35,394 nt of DNA from Deltaproteobacteria bacterium (GTDB lineage Bacteria; Myxococcota_A; Polyangia; Polyangiales; JADJMO01). Shown in pieces: positions 23,761-31,408 of the stretch. The notes beneath the pieces are model-generated. The model had not been told where the DNA came from, did not search any database, and saw nothing but the letters and a program-made list of their open reading frames with translations. Position 1 is the stretch's first letter. Each line of letters opens with the position of its first letter. The position numbers and the translations under genes are program-made. The stretch spans positions 1-35,394 of the forward strand of contig JALHOE010000082.1 of assembly GCA_022843175.1 (NCBI GenBank), written 5' to 3'.

Positions 23761-24624
23761 CTACGCTGCGCGCGTGACCAGCGAGTCGACGATGCGGCAG
23801 AAGTGCTCGCCGTCGAAGGGCTTGATCAAGCAGCGGAGCGCGGAGACGTCGAACGTCTCCTCGTAGGTGGTGGCGCGGTTGTCCGCGGTGACGAACATGA
23901 TCGGGACGTCGCGGTTGCCGGCCCCGTACCTGCCGTTGCGGATCTGGTGCGCGAGCTCGATCCCGGTCTGCATCGGCATCGAGACGTCGAGCACCAACAT
24001 CTGGAAGCGGGTGGTGCGGAGCAGCTCGATCGCGTACGCAGGGCTCGGCGCGCTGAAGGTCGTGTAGCCCGCGGTGCGGAGGGTGCGATCCATCATCCGC
24101 AACAGCTGTGCGTCGTCGTCGACGATGAGTAGGTCAGCGGCGTAGATCGGGCGCGCGATCGCCAATGGCATCGGCTCGGGCTGCTTCTCCTGCTGCGTCG
24201 ACAGGGCGATCGGAGCAGCCTCGTCCTTGTGCGCGATGACGTTCGCGAGCAGCTGACGGAGGGTGCGCTCGAAGAGCGGCCGCTCGACGATGACGTTCGC
24301 GCTGGTGCCGACGGCCATCGCTTGCTCGGATCGGCGCGAGGCGCACACGTAGATCACCACCAGCGTCGGATCGACGCGGCGCGCGAGGCGAATCAGCCGT
24401 GCCGCGGACATGTCGTCGACGTCATCGCTGACGACCAACGCGTCGACGGCGCCATCGCACATCATGCCGAGCGCGTCCTTCACGTTGTCGAGGGACACTG
24501 CCCCGAGCTCGGCGACGACGGTCTCGAAGACGCGGTGGTCCTCGGTGTTACGACTGGCGAGCAGAAACGCGGCGCGATGGTTGGGGTTCAGCACGGCGAC
24601 CTCCCGACGCGGAGCTGTCCGCAT
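23761..24624 (-). CDS. Double-receiver response regulator (N-terminal receiver degenerate)
   Basis: From the ATG at 24624 (TTGAAGAG just upstream) the protein has 287 residues; the frame opens at 24684 but that start would fall within the regulon palindrome. Residues 5-125 have receiver-like alternation (ALVVSDDVDD at the acceptor strand, VIVERPL in place of the Lys-Pro turn), but the first acidic pair and the Lys are lost. Residues 165-285 are a canonical receiver (IVDDD, acceptor Asp213 in VLDVSMPMQTG, FVTADN, LIKPF). No output domain is present, so it relays by protein contact. It is the first gene of the operon with the CAP lipoprotein. Confidence 0.87.
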   Translation of the reverse strand: MRTAPRREVAVLNPNHRAAFLLASRNTEDHRVFETVVAELGAVSLDNVKDALGMMCDGAVDALVVSDDVDDMSAARLIRLARRVDPTLVVIYVCASRRSEQAMAVGTSANVIVERPLFERTLRQLLANVIAHKDEAAPIALSTQQEKQPEPMPLAIARPIYAADLLIVDDDAQLLRMMDRTLRTAGYTTFSAPSPAYAIELLRTTRFQMLVLDVSMPMQTGIELAHQIRNGRYGAGNRDVPIMFVTADNRATTYEETFDVSALRCLIKPFDGEHFCRIVDSLVTRAA

Positions 24625-24680
24625 CTCTTCAAGATCAACGGCGTCGCGTGGGCGGTGATTAAGAATCGCGCCGACGCGTC

Positions 24681-24696
24681 TCACCCCGCGGGGTGA
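24681..24696 (-). promoter_or_regulatory. 7-2-7 palindrome TCACCCC-GC-GGGGTGA, site 5
   Basis: A perfect 16-bp palindrome, identical to site 1, centred 64.5 bp upstream of the double-receiver gene start (24624). Read toward that gene, TTAA begins 19 nt after it. Confidence 0.7.
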
Positions 24697-24738
24697 GCGC
24701 TGCGGTCTGTGGGCCGGTGTCCACGGAGGCGGCGGAGA

Positions 24739-24754
24739 TCACCCTTCGGGGTGA
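24739..24754 (+). promoter_or_regulatory. 7-2-7 palindrome TCACCCT-TC-GGGGTGA, site 6
   Basis: One arm mismatch; with its flanks it reads ATCACCCTTCGGGGTGAT. It faces the Pro/Gln-rich lipoprotein gene (24861), with its centre 114.5 bp upstream of the start, farther than the other sites. A TTTT tract begins 18 nt after it, so the transcript would have a longer leader (about 85 bases). Confidence 0.62.
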
Positions 24755-24860
24755 TGCGCGATGACAGCCCCTTTTGCTCGGGTAGAGAGCGGTCGTCTTC
24801 ATTCACATCACCAACACCCGTGCGCTGCGCTCGAGAGAGCGTGGCGAGGAGGTATCGATC

Positions 24861-25457
24861 ATGCGCACTCAACTCGCTCTGCTGTTCATCCTCGCTCAGT
24901 CGATCGGCTGTTACGGCGGCGCCGACCCCACCGGTTCGGCGAAGTCGCAGAAGCTCCAGTGCGACCCGAACTGCGCAGACTGGGAGCTCTCGCCGAACAT
25001 CGCGCCGGTGAGCGACCTTCCGGTCGCCGATACCGGACCCGCCGACACCGACGGGGCGATCGAGGACGCGCCGGTTCGCGAGTTCGAGTACCCCCCGATC
25101 GAGGCGCCAGTGCAGCAGACGCCGCCGGCCGAGCAGTCGCCGCCGGCGCAGCAGTCGCCGCCGGCCGAGCAGACGCCGGTGACCGAGCAGTCGCCGCCCG
25201 CACAGCAGTCGCCGCCCGCGGAGCAGTCGCCGCCCGCACAGCAGACGCCGCCCGCGGAGCAGTCGCCGCCGGCACAGCAGACGCCGCCCGCGGAGCAGAC
25301 GCCGAGCCAGCAGGCACCGCAGGATCCGTGCGCCGGTCTCGGACCCGAGAGCCCGGTGACGCGGACGTGTCCGCCGCCCGCCCCCCCCGTCGATCAGGCA
25401 GCGGAGGATCCGTACGGCAACCCGCCGCCCGAGCAGCAGCAGCCCTCGGACGGCTGA
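24861..25457 (+). CDS. Pro/Gln/Glu-rich repeat lipoprotein
   Basis: A strong ribosome site (GAGGAGGT) precedes the ATG by 7 bases. The 198-residue protein has a signal peptide with lipobox SIGC (residues 14-17), then a Cys pair (CDPNC), an acidic segment, and a tract (about residues 85-150) of alternating PPAEQSPPAQQ and PPAEQTPPAQQ units. The end is again Pro/Gln-rich with two cysteines (DPCAGLG...TRTCPP). The repeat likely forms an extended, protease-resistant stalk or wall-associated spacer. There is no enzyme-like region. It is divergent from the double-receiver operon. Confidence 0.82.
   Translation: MRTQLALLFILAQSIGCYGGADPTGSAKSQKLQCDPNCADWELSPNIAPVSDLPVADTGPADTDGAIEDAPVREFEYPPIEAPVQQTPPAEQSPPAQQSPPAEQTPVTEQSPPAQQSPPAEQSPPAQQTPPAEQSPPAQQTPPAEQTPSQQAPQDPCAGLGPESPVTRTCPPPAPPVDQAAEDPYGNPPPEQQQPSDG
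25110..25315. repeat. 15-bp tandem repeat encoding PPAEQ/PPAQQ units
   Basis: About 13 units of 15 bp (variants of cagtcgccgcccgcg/gag) lie in frame within the Pro/Gln-rich lipoprotein gene. Copy-number change would alter stalk length without a frameshift. Confidence 0.8.
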
Positions 25458-25595
25458 TCGCGAGAGAGGGCCGCAGCGCCAGGCTGCGCTGCGGCCTCCC
25501 GGCGGAGTTGCTCGCGCGATTGTATCCAAGGGCGAAACAATGGCGTGTGCATCATACTGATGGTCAATACAGGCCGCGGCATCACACTGACCGTC

Positions 25596-26480
25596 ATGCA
25601 CCGCTTCACCTTCTTCCTTCTCGCGCTCGCTTCGGCCCACTGCGGCGGCAACGTCGCTACGGACACCGCGCCGCCGACCGACTCGGGCACCGTCACCGTC
25701 GATGCTCCTTCGCCCGAGTGGGCCGAGACGGCGGCGTGCGCCACCGTTCAGGCCTCGTGCACCACCGCGCCGGCGGTCTTCGTCCGCGGACACGCCGAGG
25801 GCCTTCCGGACCTCGAGGGCGCGCGCGTCGAGTTCGCGGTCCGCTACATCCTCGAGGAGGGCATGGGCCTCGACGTCCCGCACGGCGTGGTCGTCGGTCG
25901 CGCGCACGTGAAGGGCTCCGCGTTCGAGGCGTGCGTCTGCGTGCCGCGCGGCGCCAACATGTATCCGCAGATCGCGGCCGCGGTGTACCGCCCCGGCTCC
26001 ACGAGCATGATCAGCCGCGACGTGGTGCGCGCCTCGTTCAGCCAGCGCTACGCGACGCTCGGCGACGAGGACGTCGGCTACGCGCTCAAGGCGCTGCCCA
26101 ACGACCTGCAGAAAGAGGCGGCCGTCGCCGCGATGTCGGACCGCACCGCGAAGGCCACGCTCGGCGGTCTCGGCGCCGTCGAGGGGATCACCGCCGGGCT
26201 CATCGCCGACGAGCGCCCGCTCGCCGCGCAGGTAACCACGCGCGCCGTCGCCGGCGGCAAGGTGCAGCTCGCGTGGACGATGCCCGGCCGCGCGTTCTCG
26301 AGCGAGCGAATCGCGTTCTTCGTCGACCGCAACAAGAACGGCAAGTGCGACGTCGACGGCAGCGACGCTGGCGGCTTCGCCCCCTTCGCTACCACCATCG
26401 AGTTCGGGGGAGCGTGGCTCGAGGGCTCTCTCCTGACTCCGGTGTGCGACGCGCTCCGCGCCGACTCGCCGCGAGAGTGA
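25596..26480 (+). CDS. Lipoprotein of unknown function
   Basis: I choose the ATG at 25596 because it opens a clear signal peptide (MHRFTFFLLALASAHC) with the lipid cysteine at residue 16; the in-frame ATG at 25545 would add a non-signal sequence. The 294-residue protein has a Thr/Asp linker, then a domain with paired cysteines (ACATVQASC, EACVC) and beta-strands, and near the end FFVDRNKNGKCDVDGSD, a D-x-N-x-N-G-x-C-D calcium-loop-like motif. I do not recognise the family. It is followed 14 bp later by another lipoprotein gene on the same strand, so they are probably co-transcribed. Confidence 0.78.
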   Translation: MHRFTFFLLALASAHCGGNVATDTAPPTDSGTVTVDAPSPEWAETAACATVQASCTTAPAVFVRGHAEGLPDLEGARVEFAVRYILEEGMGLDVPHGVVVGRAHVKGSAFEACVCVPRGANMYPQIAAAVYRPGSTSMISRDVVRASFSQRYATLGDEDVGYALKALPNDLQKEAAVAAMSDRTAKATLGGLGAVEGITAGLIADERPLAAQVTTRAVAGGKVQLAWTMPGRAFSSERIAFFVDRNKNGKCDVDGSDAGGFAPFATTIEFGGAWLEGSLLTPVCDALRADSPRE

Positions 26481-26494
26481 GCTAGCCTGGGTGG

Positions 26495-27598
26495 GTGCGC
26501 TCCCTCGTCCTCGTCGCGCTCGTGGGTTGCGGCAGCGCGTCCGGCGATCTCGTCGAGTCCTCGCCCGACGCGCGGGCCGATACGGGGGCGGTGGAGGACG
26601 CGGCGGTCGACGTCGGCGACGTGGCGGTGGACGCCGCGGACGTCGCGCCCGACGGCCCCTGTCGCTCGGTGGCCGCGTGGTCTGCGAGCGCGCCGTTTGC
26701 CGACGCGTCGCACGGCTCGCACCCGTTGCCGTCCTTCGCGCGCGGCGGCTTCTACTACGTGCACACCCAATCGGGCGGCGGCGGCGATCGCGTGTTGCGC
26801 GCGGCGCGCATCGAGGGCGACAAGCTCTCGGCGTGGTTCGTCGCGTCGGCCGATCACGGCGGCGGACCGCACGGGTTCACCGCGATCGTCGCCGACGGCG
26901 AGGCATACCACTTCCGCAACGGCCACATCGCGCGCTACCCGTTCGACTCCACCACCGGCGCGATGACCGGCGACGTGGTGCTCGTCGAGAAGAGCGTCGA
27001 CGCCGCGTTCGGCGGCAACAAGTACGTGTGGGACTCGGCGGTCTATGCCGCGAGCATCAAGCGCGTCCTCCACCTCGGCGGCTTCAGCTTCACCGGCTAC
27101 ACCTACAAGCCCGACGTCTACGGCGCCGCGACGCCGATGCCTCCCGCGTTCACCGCGACGGGCAAGCGGCACCCCGCGGACCGCCCCGGCAAGAGCGCGG
27201 TCCTCGCGCGGGGCACCGACGCGCTGGTGTTCACCGGCGAGGGCTCCGGCGATCGACTCTGGCGCGCCCGGCTCGGCGCGGACGGCGCGCTCGACGCGTG
27301 GGTCGTGCTCGGCAACCTCCCGGCGGGCACCGGCAACCAGCGCGGCGATCTGTTCGTCGTCGGCCGCACGCTGTTCGCGGTCCGCGGCGCCGCGGTGTTC
27401 GCGGCCGACGTTCGCGACGACGGCGCGCTGAGCGCATGGAACGCGATGCCGTCGCTCCCGAGCGAGCAGATCGACGTCACCTGGGGCGAGGGTCACCTCG
27501 AGGGCGCAGCTTGGGGCGCGACCGCGGACGCGGTCTTCGTCACCGGCGCGAAGTCGGTGTTCGGCGGGCGACTCGTGCCGCGCGCGTGCGCGCCCTGA
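26495..27598 (+). CDS. Beta-propeller-like lipoprotein
   Basis: The GTG start at 26495 gives a 367-residue protein with a very short signal peptide and lipobox LVGC (residues 9-12). An Ala/Asp/Val linker (about 20-55) is followed by repeated beta-blades of about 45-55 residues, with turns such as ARIEGDKLSAWFVA, ARLGADGALDAWVVLG and ADVRDDGALSAWNAMP. This 'G.L..W.....LP' pattern is seen in kelch-like propellers of myxobacterial and actinobacterial surface proteins. Ligand and function are unknown. Its stop codon directly abuts that of the convergent universal stress protein gene (TGATCA). Confidence 0.75.
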   Translation: MRSLVLVALVGCGSASGDLVESSPDARADTGAVEDAAVDVGDVAVDAADVAPDGPCRSVAAWSASAPFADASHGSHPLPSFARGGFYYVHTQSGGGGDRVLRAARIEGDKLSAWFVASADHGGGPHGFTAIVADGEAYHFRNGHIARYPFDSTTGAMTGDVVLVEKSVDAAFGGNKYVWDSAVYAASIKRVLHLGGFSFTGYTYKPDVYGAATPMPPAFTATGKRHPADRPGKSAVLARGTDALVFTGEGSGDRLWRARLGADGALDAWVVLGNLPAGTGNQRGDLFVVGRTLFAVRGAAVFAADVRDDGALSAWNAMPSLPSEQIDVTWGEGHLEGAAWGATADAVFVTGAKSVFGGRLVPRACAP

Positions 27599-28132
27599 TC
27601 AACCGTACTGCTCGTCGTTGACGCGCTCCTCCTCGAGGGAGGCCCGCTCGCCGCACCAGTTGCAGCTCCGCGCGGCGCACTCGGGGGTCCACTGCGCACG
27701 GATCGTGGTGACGGGCACGTCGGCGGTGCGCACGACGCCCTCGGCGACGCTCCCATAGAGCGCGTGCGCGAGACCGGTTCGGCCGCGGGTGCCGACCACG
27801 ATCATCGAGGCTCGGCGCTGCCGAGCTTCTTCGACGATCTGCTCGGACGGGTTGCCGAAGCGCACGGCGACGCGCGCGCGTGGCTCTCCTCCGAGGAGCT
27901 CCGCGAAGCGCGAGAGGCGCTCCTCGGCCGAGCGCTGCAGGTACTCCTCCACCGTGGGGTCCGCCTGGTCGTGGATCTTGAGGCGCGTGTGGAGCGGCAC
28001 CGGCGTGGGCGGCACCACGTGGAGCAGCAACGGCTGTGCTCCCAGCTGCCGCGCCAGCTCGACCCCCTTTCGCGCGACGGACTCGGCGCAGCTCGAGAAA
28101 TCGAGGGCGATCAGGACTGTGGGGGTGGCCAT
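27599..28132 (-). CDS. Universal stress protein (UspA family) with Cys-rich C-terminal tail
   Basis: About 177 residues; the ATG at 28132 and the adjacent GTG at 28135 are both possible starts. The single Usp domain begins VLIALDFSSCAES and ends with the ATP-binding signature VVGTRGRTGLAHALYGSVAEGVVR (G-2x-G-9x-G-S), so it is of the nucleotide-binding subclass. A tail of about 28 residues contains CAARSCNWC, three cysteines in C-x4-C-x2-C spacing that could bind metal or form disulfides; standard UspA proteins end before this point. The neighbours are secreted proteins, so the context does not indicate a specific stress. Confidence 0.9.
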   Translation of the reverse strand: MATPTVLIALDFSSCAESVARKGVELARQLGAQPLLLHVVPPTPVPLHTRLKIHDQADPTVEEYLQRSAEERLSRFAELLGGEPRARVAVRFGNPSEQIVEEARQRRASMIVVGTRGRTGLAHALYGSVAEGVVRTADVPVTTIRAQWTPECAARSCNWCGERASLEEERVNDEQYG

Positions 28133-28165
28133 CACCCGTGAGAGCCAGCCACTCGCGCGGAGGGT

Positions 28166-29752
28166 TCAGGGCAGGGCGGGGAGGCGACGGTCGATCGCGC
28201 CGGTGAGCTCGTCGATCTCGAGCTGCCGCGCCGACAGGGGGAGCTTGGGGACGAGGATCGCGCCGCCGTCGTCGGCGTACGGGTAGAAGTAGCCGGTGAC
28301 GCTCGCCCTCGTGCCGTCCGCGGCGACGTACGAGACGACGTGCGGCTCGCCGAACATCGGCTCGTTGAGCGTGATGTCGGTGCCCCACTCGAGCTTGCCG
28401 TTCGGCTGCAGGTGGAGGAACTGATAGGTGACCTCCTTGCCGCCGACCACGCTCGCCGCGCTGGCCACGTGGTTCATGCGCCGGGCGAGCTTGCCGAACG
28501 CGTAATCCGAGACCCAATCGGGCGAGCAGTAGCCCATGAAGTCGGCGGTCTTCGCGGGATCGATGAGCGTGCTGGTGCGCGAGTCGTAGCCCCAGGTGCC
28601 GATCTTGCCGCCGCTGTACGGGAACTTGGAGTCGGGGCCGCTCACGCCGCCGCACGGCGCGTGATAGATGCCGTGCCCGTGTCCGAGCTCGTGGGCGAGC
28701 GTGCCCGCGGACGACGCGCCGGTGAAGCCGACGCCGACGCACGCGCGAAGGAACGTGTCCTCCGGCCCCGGCACGCTGCAGATGCCGGTGGTGCAGCCGC
28801 CCGCGCAGTAGGTCGAGCGCGACGACGTCGGAGCGACGAGGCCGTAGTAGTAGACGTCGGCCGGTGCGCCGTCCTTCTTGCGGAGCGACTGCACCGCGCC
28901 GAGCAGCGTGGATATGCCGGACCCGCCGGCCCCGATGTAGCCCGTGTACGCCCACACCTCGCGCACCTTGAGCTCGATCTTGCTCACCGGGTACATCGCC
29001 TGGAGCGCGCTGCGATAGCGCTCGATCTGCTCGGGTGAGGTGTCGGGCACGTAGCCGTTGGCCTTCACCGGGACGAGCGTGAGCTTGAAGGTTCCGGTGT
29101 CCATCGCGTCGAGTGACTCGAACGCGCCGCCCGCGGGGTAGGTCGCGTCCTTCACGGTGCCGCCGGTCTGTCCCGGCGCGGTGAGGAGTCGAACGCGGTA
29201 GCGCGAGCCCTTCGCGATCGCGCCGTTGGGCAGCGCCACGTTGATCGTCGACGAGAGCGTCGCGTCGGTCGACGCCGCGGTCACGGTCTTCTTGGCGCGG
29301 AACACCTTCGGCGCGGCGCCCTCGGACTCGAGCGTGAGCTCGGCCTCGACCTCGCGCGAGACGAAGCTCGCGGCCGGCGTGACGTACACGCGGAAGAGCG
29401 CCTCGCGTTCGGCGATCACTGGCGCGCGCGTGGACGCCGACTTCACGCCGTCCTTCTCGAGCGAGACCTTCACGCCCTGGAAGATCGCCAGCTCCTTGAT
29501 GGCGAGATCCTTCACCTCGACGAGCTCGGGGCCCGCGGGTGTCGCGTCGTTGCTCGGCGTGGCGTCGTCGCCCGGCGCGGCATCGTCGCCCGGCGCGGCG
29601 TCGTCACCCGGCGTCGGCGTCGCCGGCGTCGGGGTCGAGGGGACGCCCGTGTCGGCCGTCGCCGTCTGCTCCGCGCTCGGCCCGGAGATGGCGCCCTCCG
29701 CGCCCGAGCAACCCACGACCGCCCCGAGGATCACGAACGCGATTCGCTTCAT
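28166..29752 (-). CDS. M66-like zinc metalloprotease lipoprotein
   Basis: The ATG at 29752 gives 528 residues with lipobox VVGC (residues 12-15) and a GDDAAPGDDATPS linker (about 30-65). Two beta-rich regions follow. The catalytic segment AHELGHGHGIYHAPCGG supplies the metzincin pattern HExxHxxGxxH (His354, Glu355, His358, His364), and FMGYCSP about 60 residues later is a plausible Met-turn. The 'HELGHxxGxxHxPCGG' context resembles M66 (StcE-like) peptidases, some of which cut mucin-type glycoproteins. It should be an active envelope-anchored protease, perhaps used in predation. It is divergent from the carotenoid oxygenase gene across a repeat-rich 211-bp gap. Confidence 0.85.
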   Translation of the reverse strand: MKRIAFVILGAVVGCSGAEGAISGPSAEQTATADTGVPSTPTPATPTPGDDAAPGDDAAPGDDATPSNDATPAGPELVEVKDLAIKELAIFQGVKVSLEKDGVKSASTRAPVIAEREALFRVYVTPAASFVSREVEAELTLESEGAAPKVFRAKKTVTAASTDATLSSTINVALPNGAIAKGSRYRVRLLTAPGQTGGTVKDATYPAGGAFESLDAMDTGTFKLTLVPVKANGYVPDTSPEQIERYRSALQAMYPVSKIELKVREVWAYTGYIGAGGSGISTLLGAVQSLRKKDGAPADVYYYGLVAPTSSRSTYCAGGCTTGICSVPGPEDTFLRACVGVGFTGASSAGTLAHELGHGHGIYHAPCGGVSGPDSKFPYSGGKIGTWGYDSRTSTLIDPAKTADFMGYCSPDWVSDYAFGKLARRMNHVASAASVVGGKEVTYQFLHLQPNGKLEWGTDITLNEPMFGEPHVVSYVAADGTRASVTGYFYPYADDGGAILVPKLPLSARQLEIDELTGAIDRRLPALP

Positions 29753-29791
29753 GGGAAGCGCTCTCTTCAAGCGCTGGGCCAATCTGTCGCT

Positions 29792-29868
29792 GAATTTCCG
29801 CTCGAAAATTCTCGATCGTGTCACCTCGGCGAGGCGTGACATCGGGGGCGTCGACCGTGACATGTCAC
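29792..29868. promoter_or_regulatory. Cluster of inverted half-sites in a divergent promoter
   Basis: The gap between the protease gene and the carotenoid oxygenase gene holds GAATTT-8-AAATTC (29792-29811), a pair TGTCAC (29819-29824) / GTGACA (29836-29841), and the perfect 12-bp palindrome GTGACATGTCAC (29857-29868). Four copies of the same hexamer within 50 bp suggest a multi-site operator serving one or both genes. The regulator is unknown. Confidence 0.5.
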
Positions 29869-29963
29869 AGGGGTCGCGAGAGGCCGGCCCAACCTCACGG
29901 GTGGCGGGATCGGTCATGCGGTTGGCGGCTGTGGCCTAGAGCGTGGGTCGCTCCGGTACCATC

Positions 29964-31406
29964 ATGACCGTCATGCTGGTTGATTCCCTCGCGTCCGAAC
30001 CCACCCCCCTCCGTGCCCGCTCTCGTGCCCCGCACACCGTCTTCGAGAACGACGTGCTCGACGGCCCCTTCGAGGGCGAGGCCGTGCTCGAGGGCGCGCT
30101 GCCCGAGTGGCTGCGCGGCCGCCTGCTGCGCACCGCGCCCGTCCTCGAGGTCGGAGCGTACCGCGCCGCGCATTGGTTCGACGGCCTCGGCATGCTCTAC
30201 CGCCTCGACGTCGAGCGCGGTCGCGTCCGCTTCGCGCAGCGGCTGCTCGAGACCAAGGCGCTCGCCGCCGCGCGCGCCGGAAGGATGACGGTCTCCACGT
30301 TCGCCGGTCGCAACGAGCGGTCCTTCTTCAAGCGGCTCGTCCAGCCCATCCCGCCGATGACCGACAACACCAACGTCCACATCGTGCCCACGCCCGACGG
30401 CTGGCTCGCGATGACGGAGACCTCGCACCAATACCTCGTCGACGGCGACTCGCTCGGCATCAAGCGCGAGGTTCACTATCAAGACGCGATCGGACCGGTC
30501 GCCGGCATGCTGGCCCACCCGGAGTGGGACGCGCGCATGCACCAGCTCGTCAACGTGGCGACGCGGATGGGGGCGAAGACCGAGCTCGTCGTCTATCGCC
30601 ACGCGCTCGGCGAGTCCGAGCGCCGCCCCATCGCGCGGATCGCGCTCCCCGAGGTGGCCTACCTCCACGCGTTCGCCCTCACCGAGAAGAAGGTCGTGAT
30701 CGTCGCGCCCCCCCTGCTCGCGCGGCCGCTCTCGTTCCTCTGGTCCAACAAGGGGTTCATCGACCACTTCCGCTGGCACGGCGACCGTCCCACCCGGGTG
30801 TTCGTCATCGATCGCGCCACGGGCGCGGTGGCCGAGCACGAGGCCGATCCGTTCTTCTTCTTTCACACGGTCAACGCGTTCGACGACGGCGACGGGGTGG
30901 TGGTCGACCTCTGCACCTACCCCGACAGCTCGCTCATCGATCGGCTGCGCGCAGATCGCGTCGGCGCCGAGCTCGGGGCCGAGGCGCGGCTCGAGAGGCT
31001 CCGCATCGCGCCCGGCAAGCGGGTCACCCGCGAGGCGCTCGACACCGGCAACCTCGAGTTCCCCTCCGTGCATCGGGCGCTCGTCGCCGGGCGGCGGCAT
31101 CGCATGGTGTTCGGAGCGGCGCTCGATTCGAGCAAGAAGAGCACGGTGCGCGCGCTCGACCTCGAGAGCGGGCGCGCCACGAGCTTCGCGCGCGACAACG
31201 TCGTGTACGGCGAGCCGGTGTTCGTCCCGCGTCCGGGCAGCGAGCGCGAGGGCGACGGCGTCCTCCTCGCGGTCGGCAGCGATCTCGATCGCGGCACCGC
31301 CGAGCTGGTCGTGCTCGGGGCCGACGATCTGCAGCCGCTCGCCACGGCGCGGCTACCGATCGCGATCCCGCTCGGGTTCCACGGGAGCTTTCAGCTCGCG
31401 CGCTGA
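29964..31406 (+). CDS. Carotenoid cleavage oxygenase (RPE65 family)
   Basis: I choose the ATG at 29964 (480 residues); a GTG at 29943 and an ATG at 29973 are alternatives. The seven-bladed propeller signature is clear: HWFDGLGMLYRL near the N-terminus and four iron-binding histidines, His185 (AHPEWD), His235 (YLHAFAL), His301 (FFHTVNAF) and His473 (GFHGSF). The length matches bacterial members. These Fe(II) enzymes cleave a carotenoid or stilbene-like double bond with O2, yielding apocarotenoids, sometimes retinal. No carotenoid biosynthesis or rhodopsin gene is nearby, so the substrate is open. The stop is two bases from the opposing gene's stop, within a TGAGCTCA palindrome. Confidence 0.92.
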   Translation: MTVMLVDSLASEPTPLRARSRAPHTVFENDVLDGPFEGEAVLEGALPEWLRGRLLRTAPVLEVGAYRAAHWFDGLGMLYRLDVERGRVRFAQRLLETKALAAARAGRMTVSTFAGRNERSFFKRLVQPIPPMTDNTNVHIVPTPDGWLAMTETSHQYLVDGDSLGIKREVHYQDAIGPVAGMLAHPEWDARMHQLVNVATRMGAKTELVVYRHALGESERRPIARIALPEVAYLHAFALTEKKVVIVAPPLLARPLSFLWSNKGFIDHFRWHGDRPTRVFVIDRATGAVAEHEADPFFFFHTVNAFDDGDGVVVDLCTYPDSSLIDRLRADRVGAELGAEARLERLRIAPGKRVTREALDTGNLEFPSVHRALVAGRRHRMVFGAALDSSKKSTVRALDLESGRATSFARDNVVYGEPVFVPRPGSEREGDGVLLAVGSDLDRGTAELVVLGADDLQPLATARLPIAIPLGFHGSFQLAR

Positions 31407-31408
31407 GC

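Noticed and set aside
29818-29841. MrpC/CRP-type binding site (GTGTC-N8-GACAC)
   Set aside because: The hexamers are similar in flavour but orientation and spacing do not fit the published consensus as I recall it.
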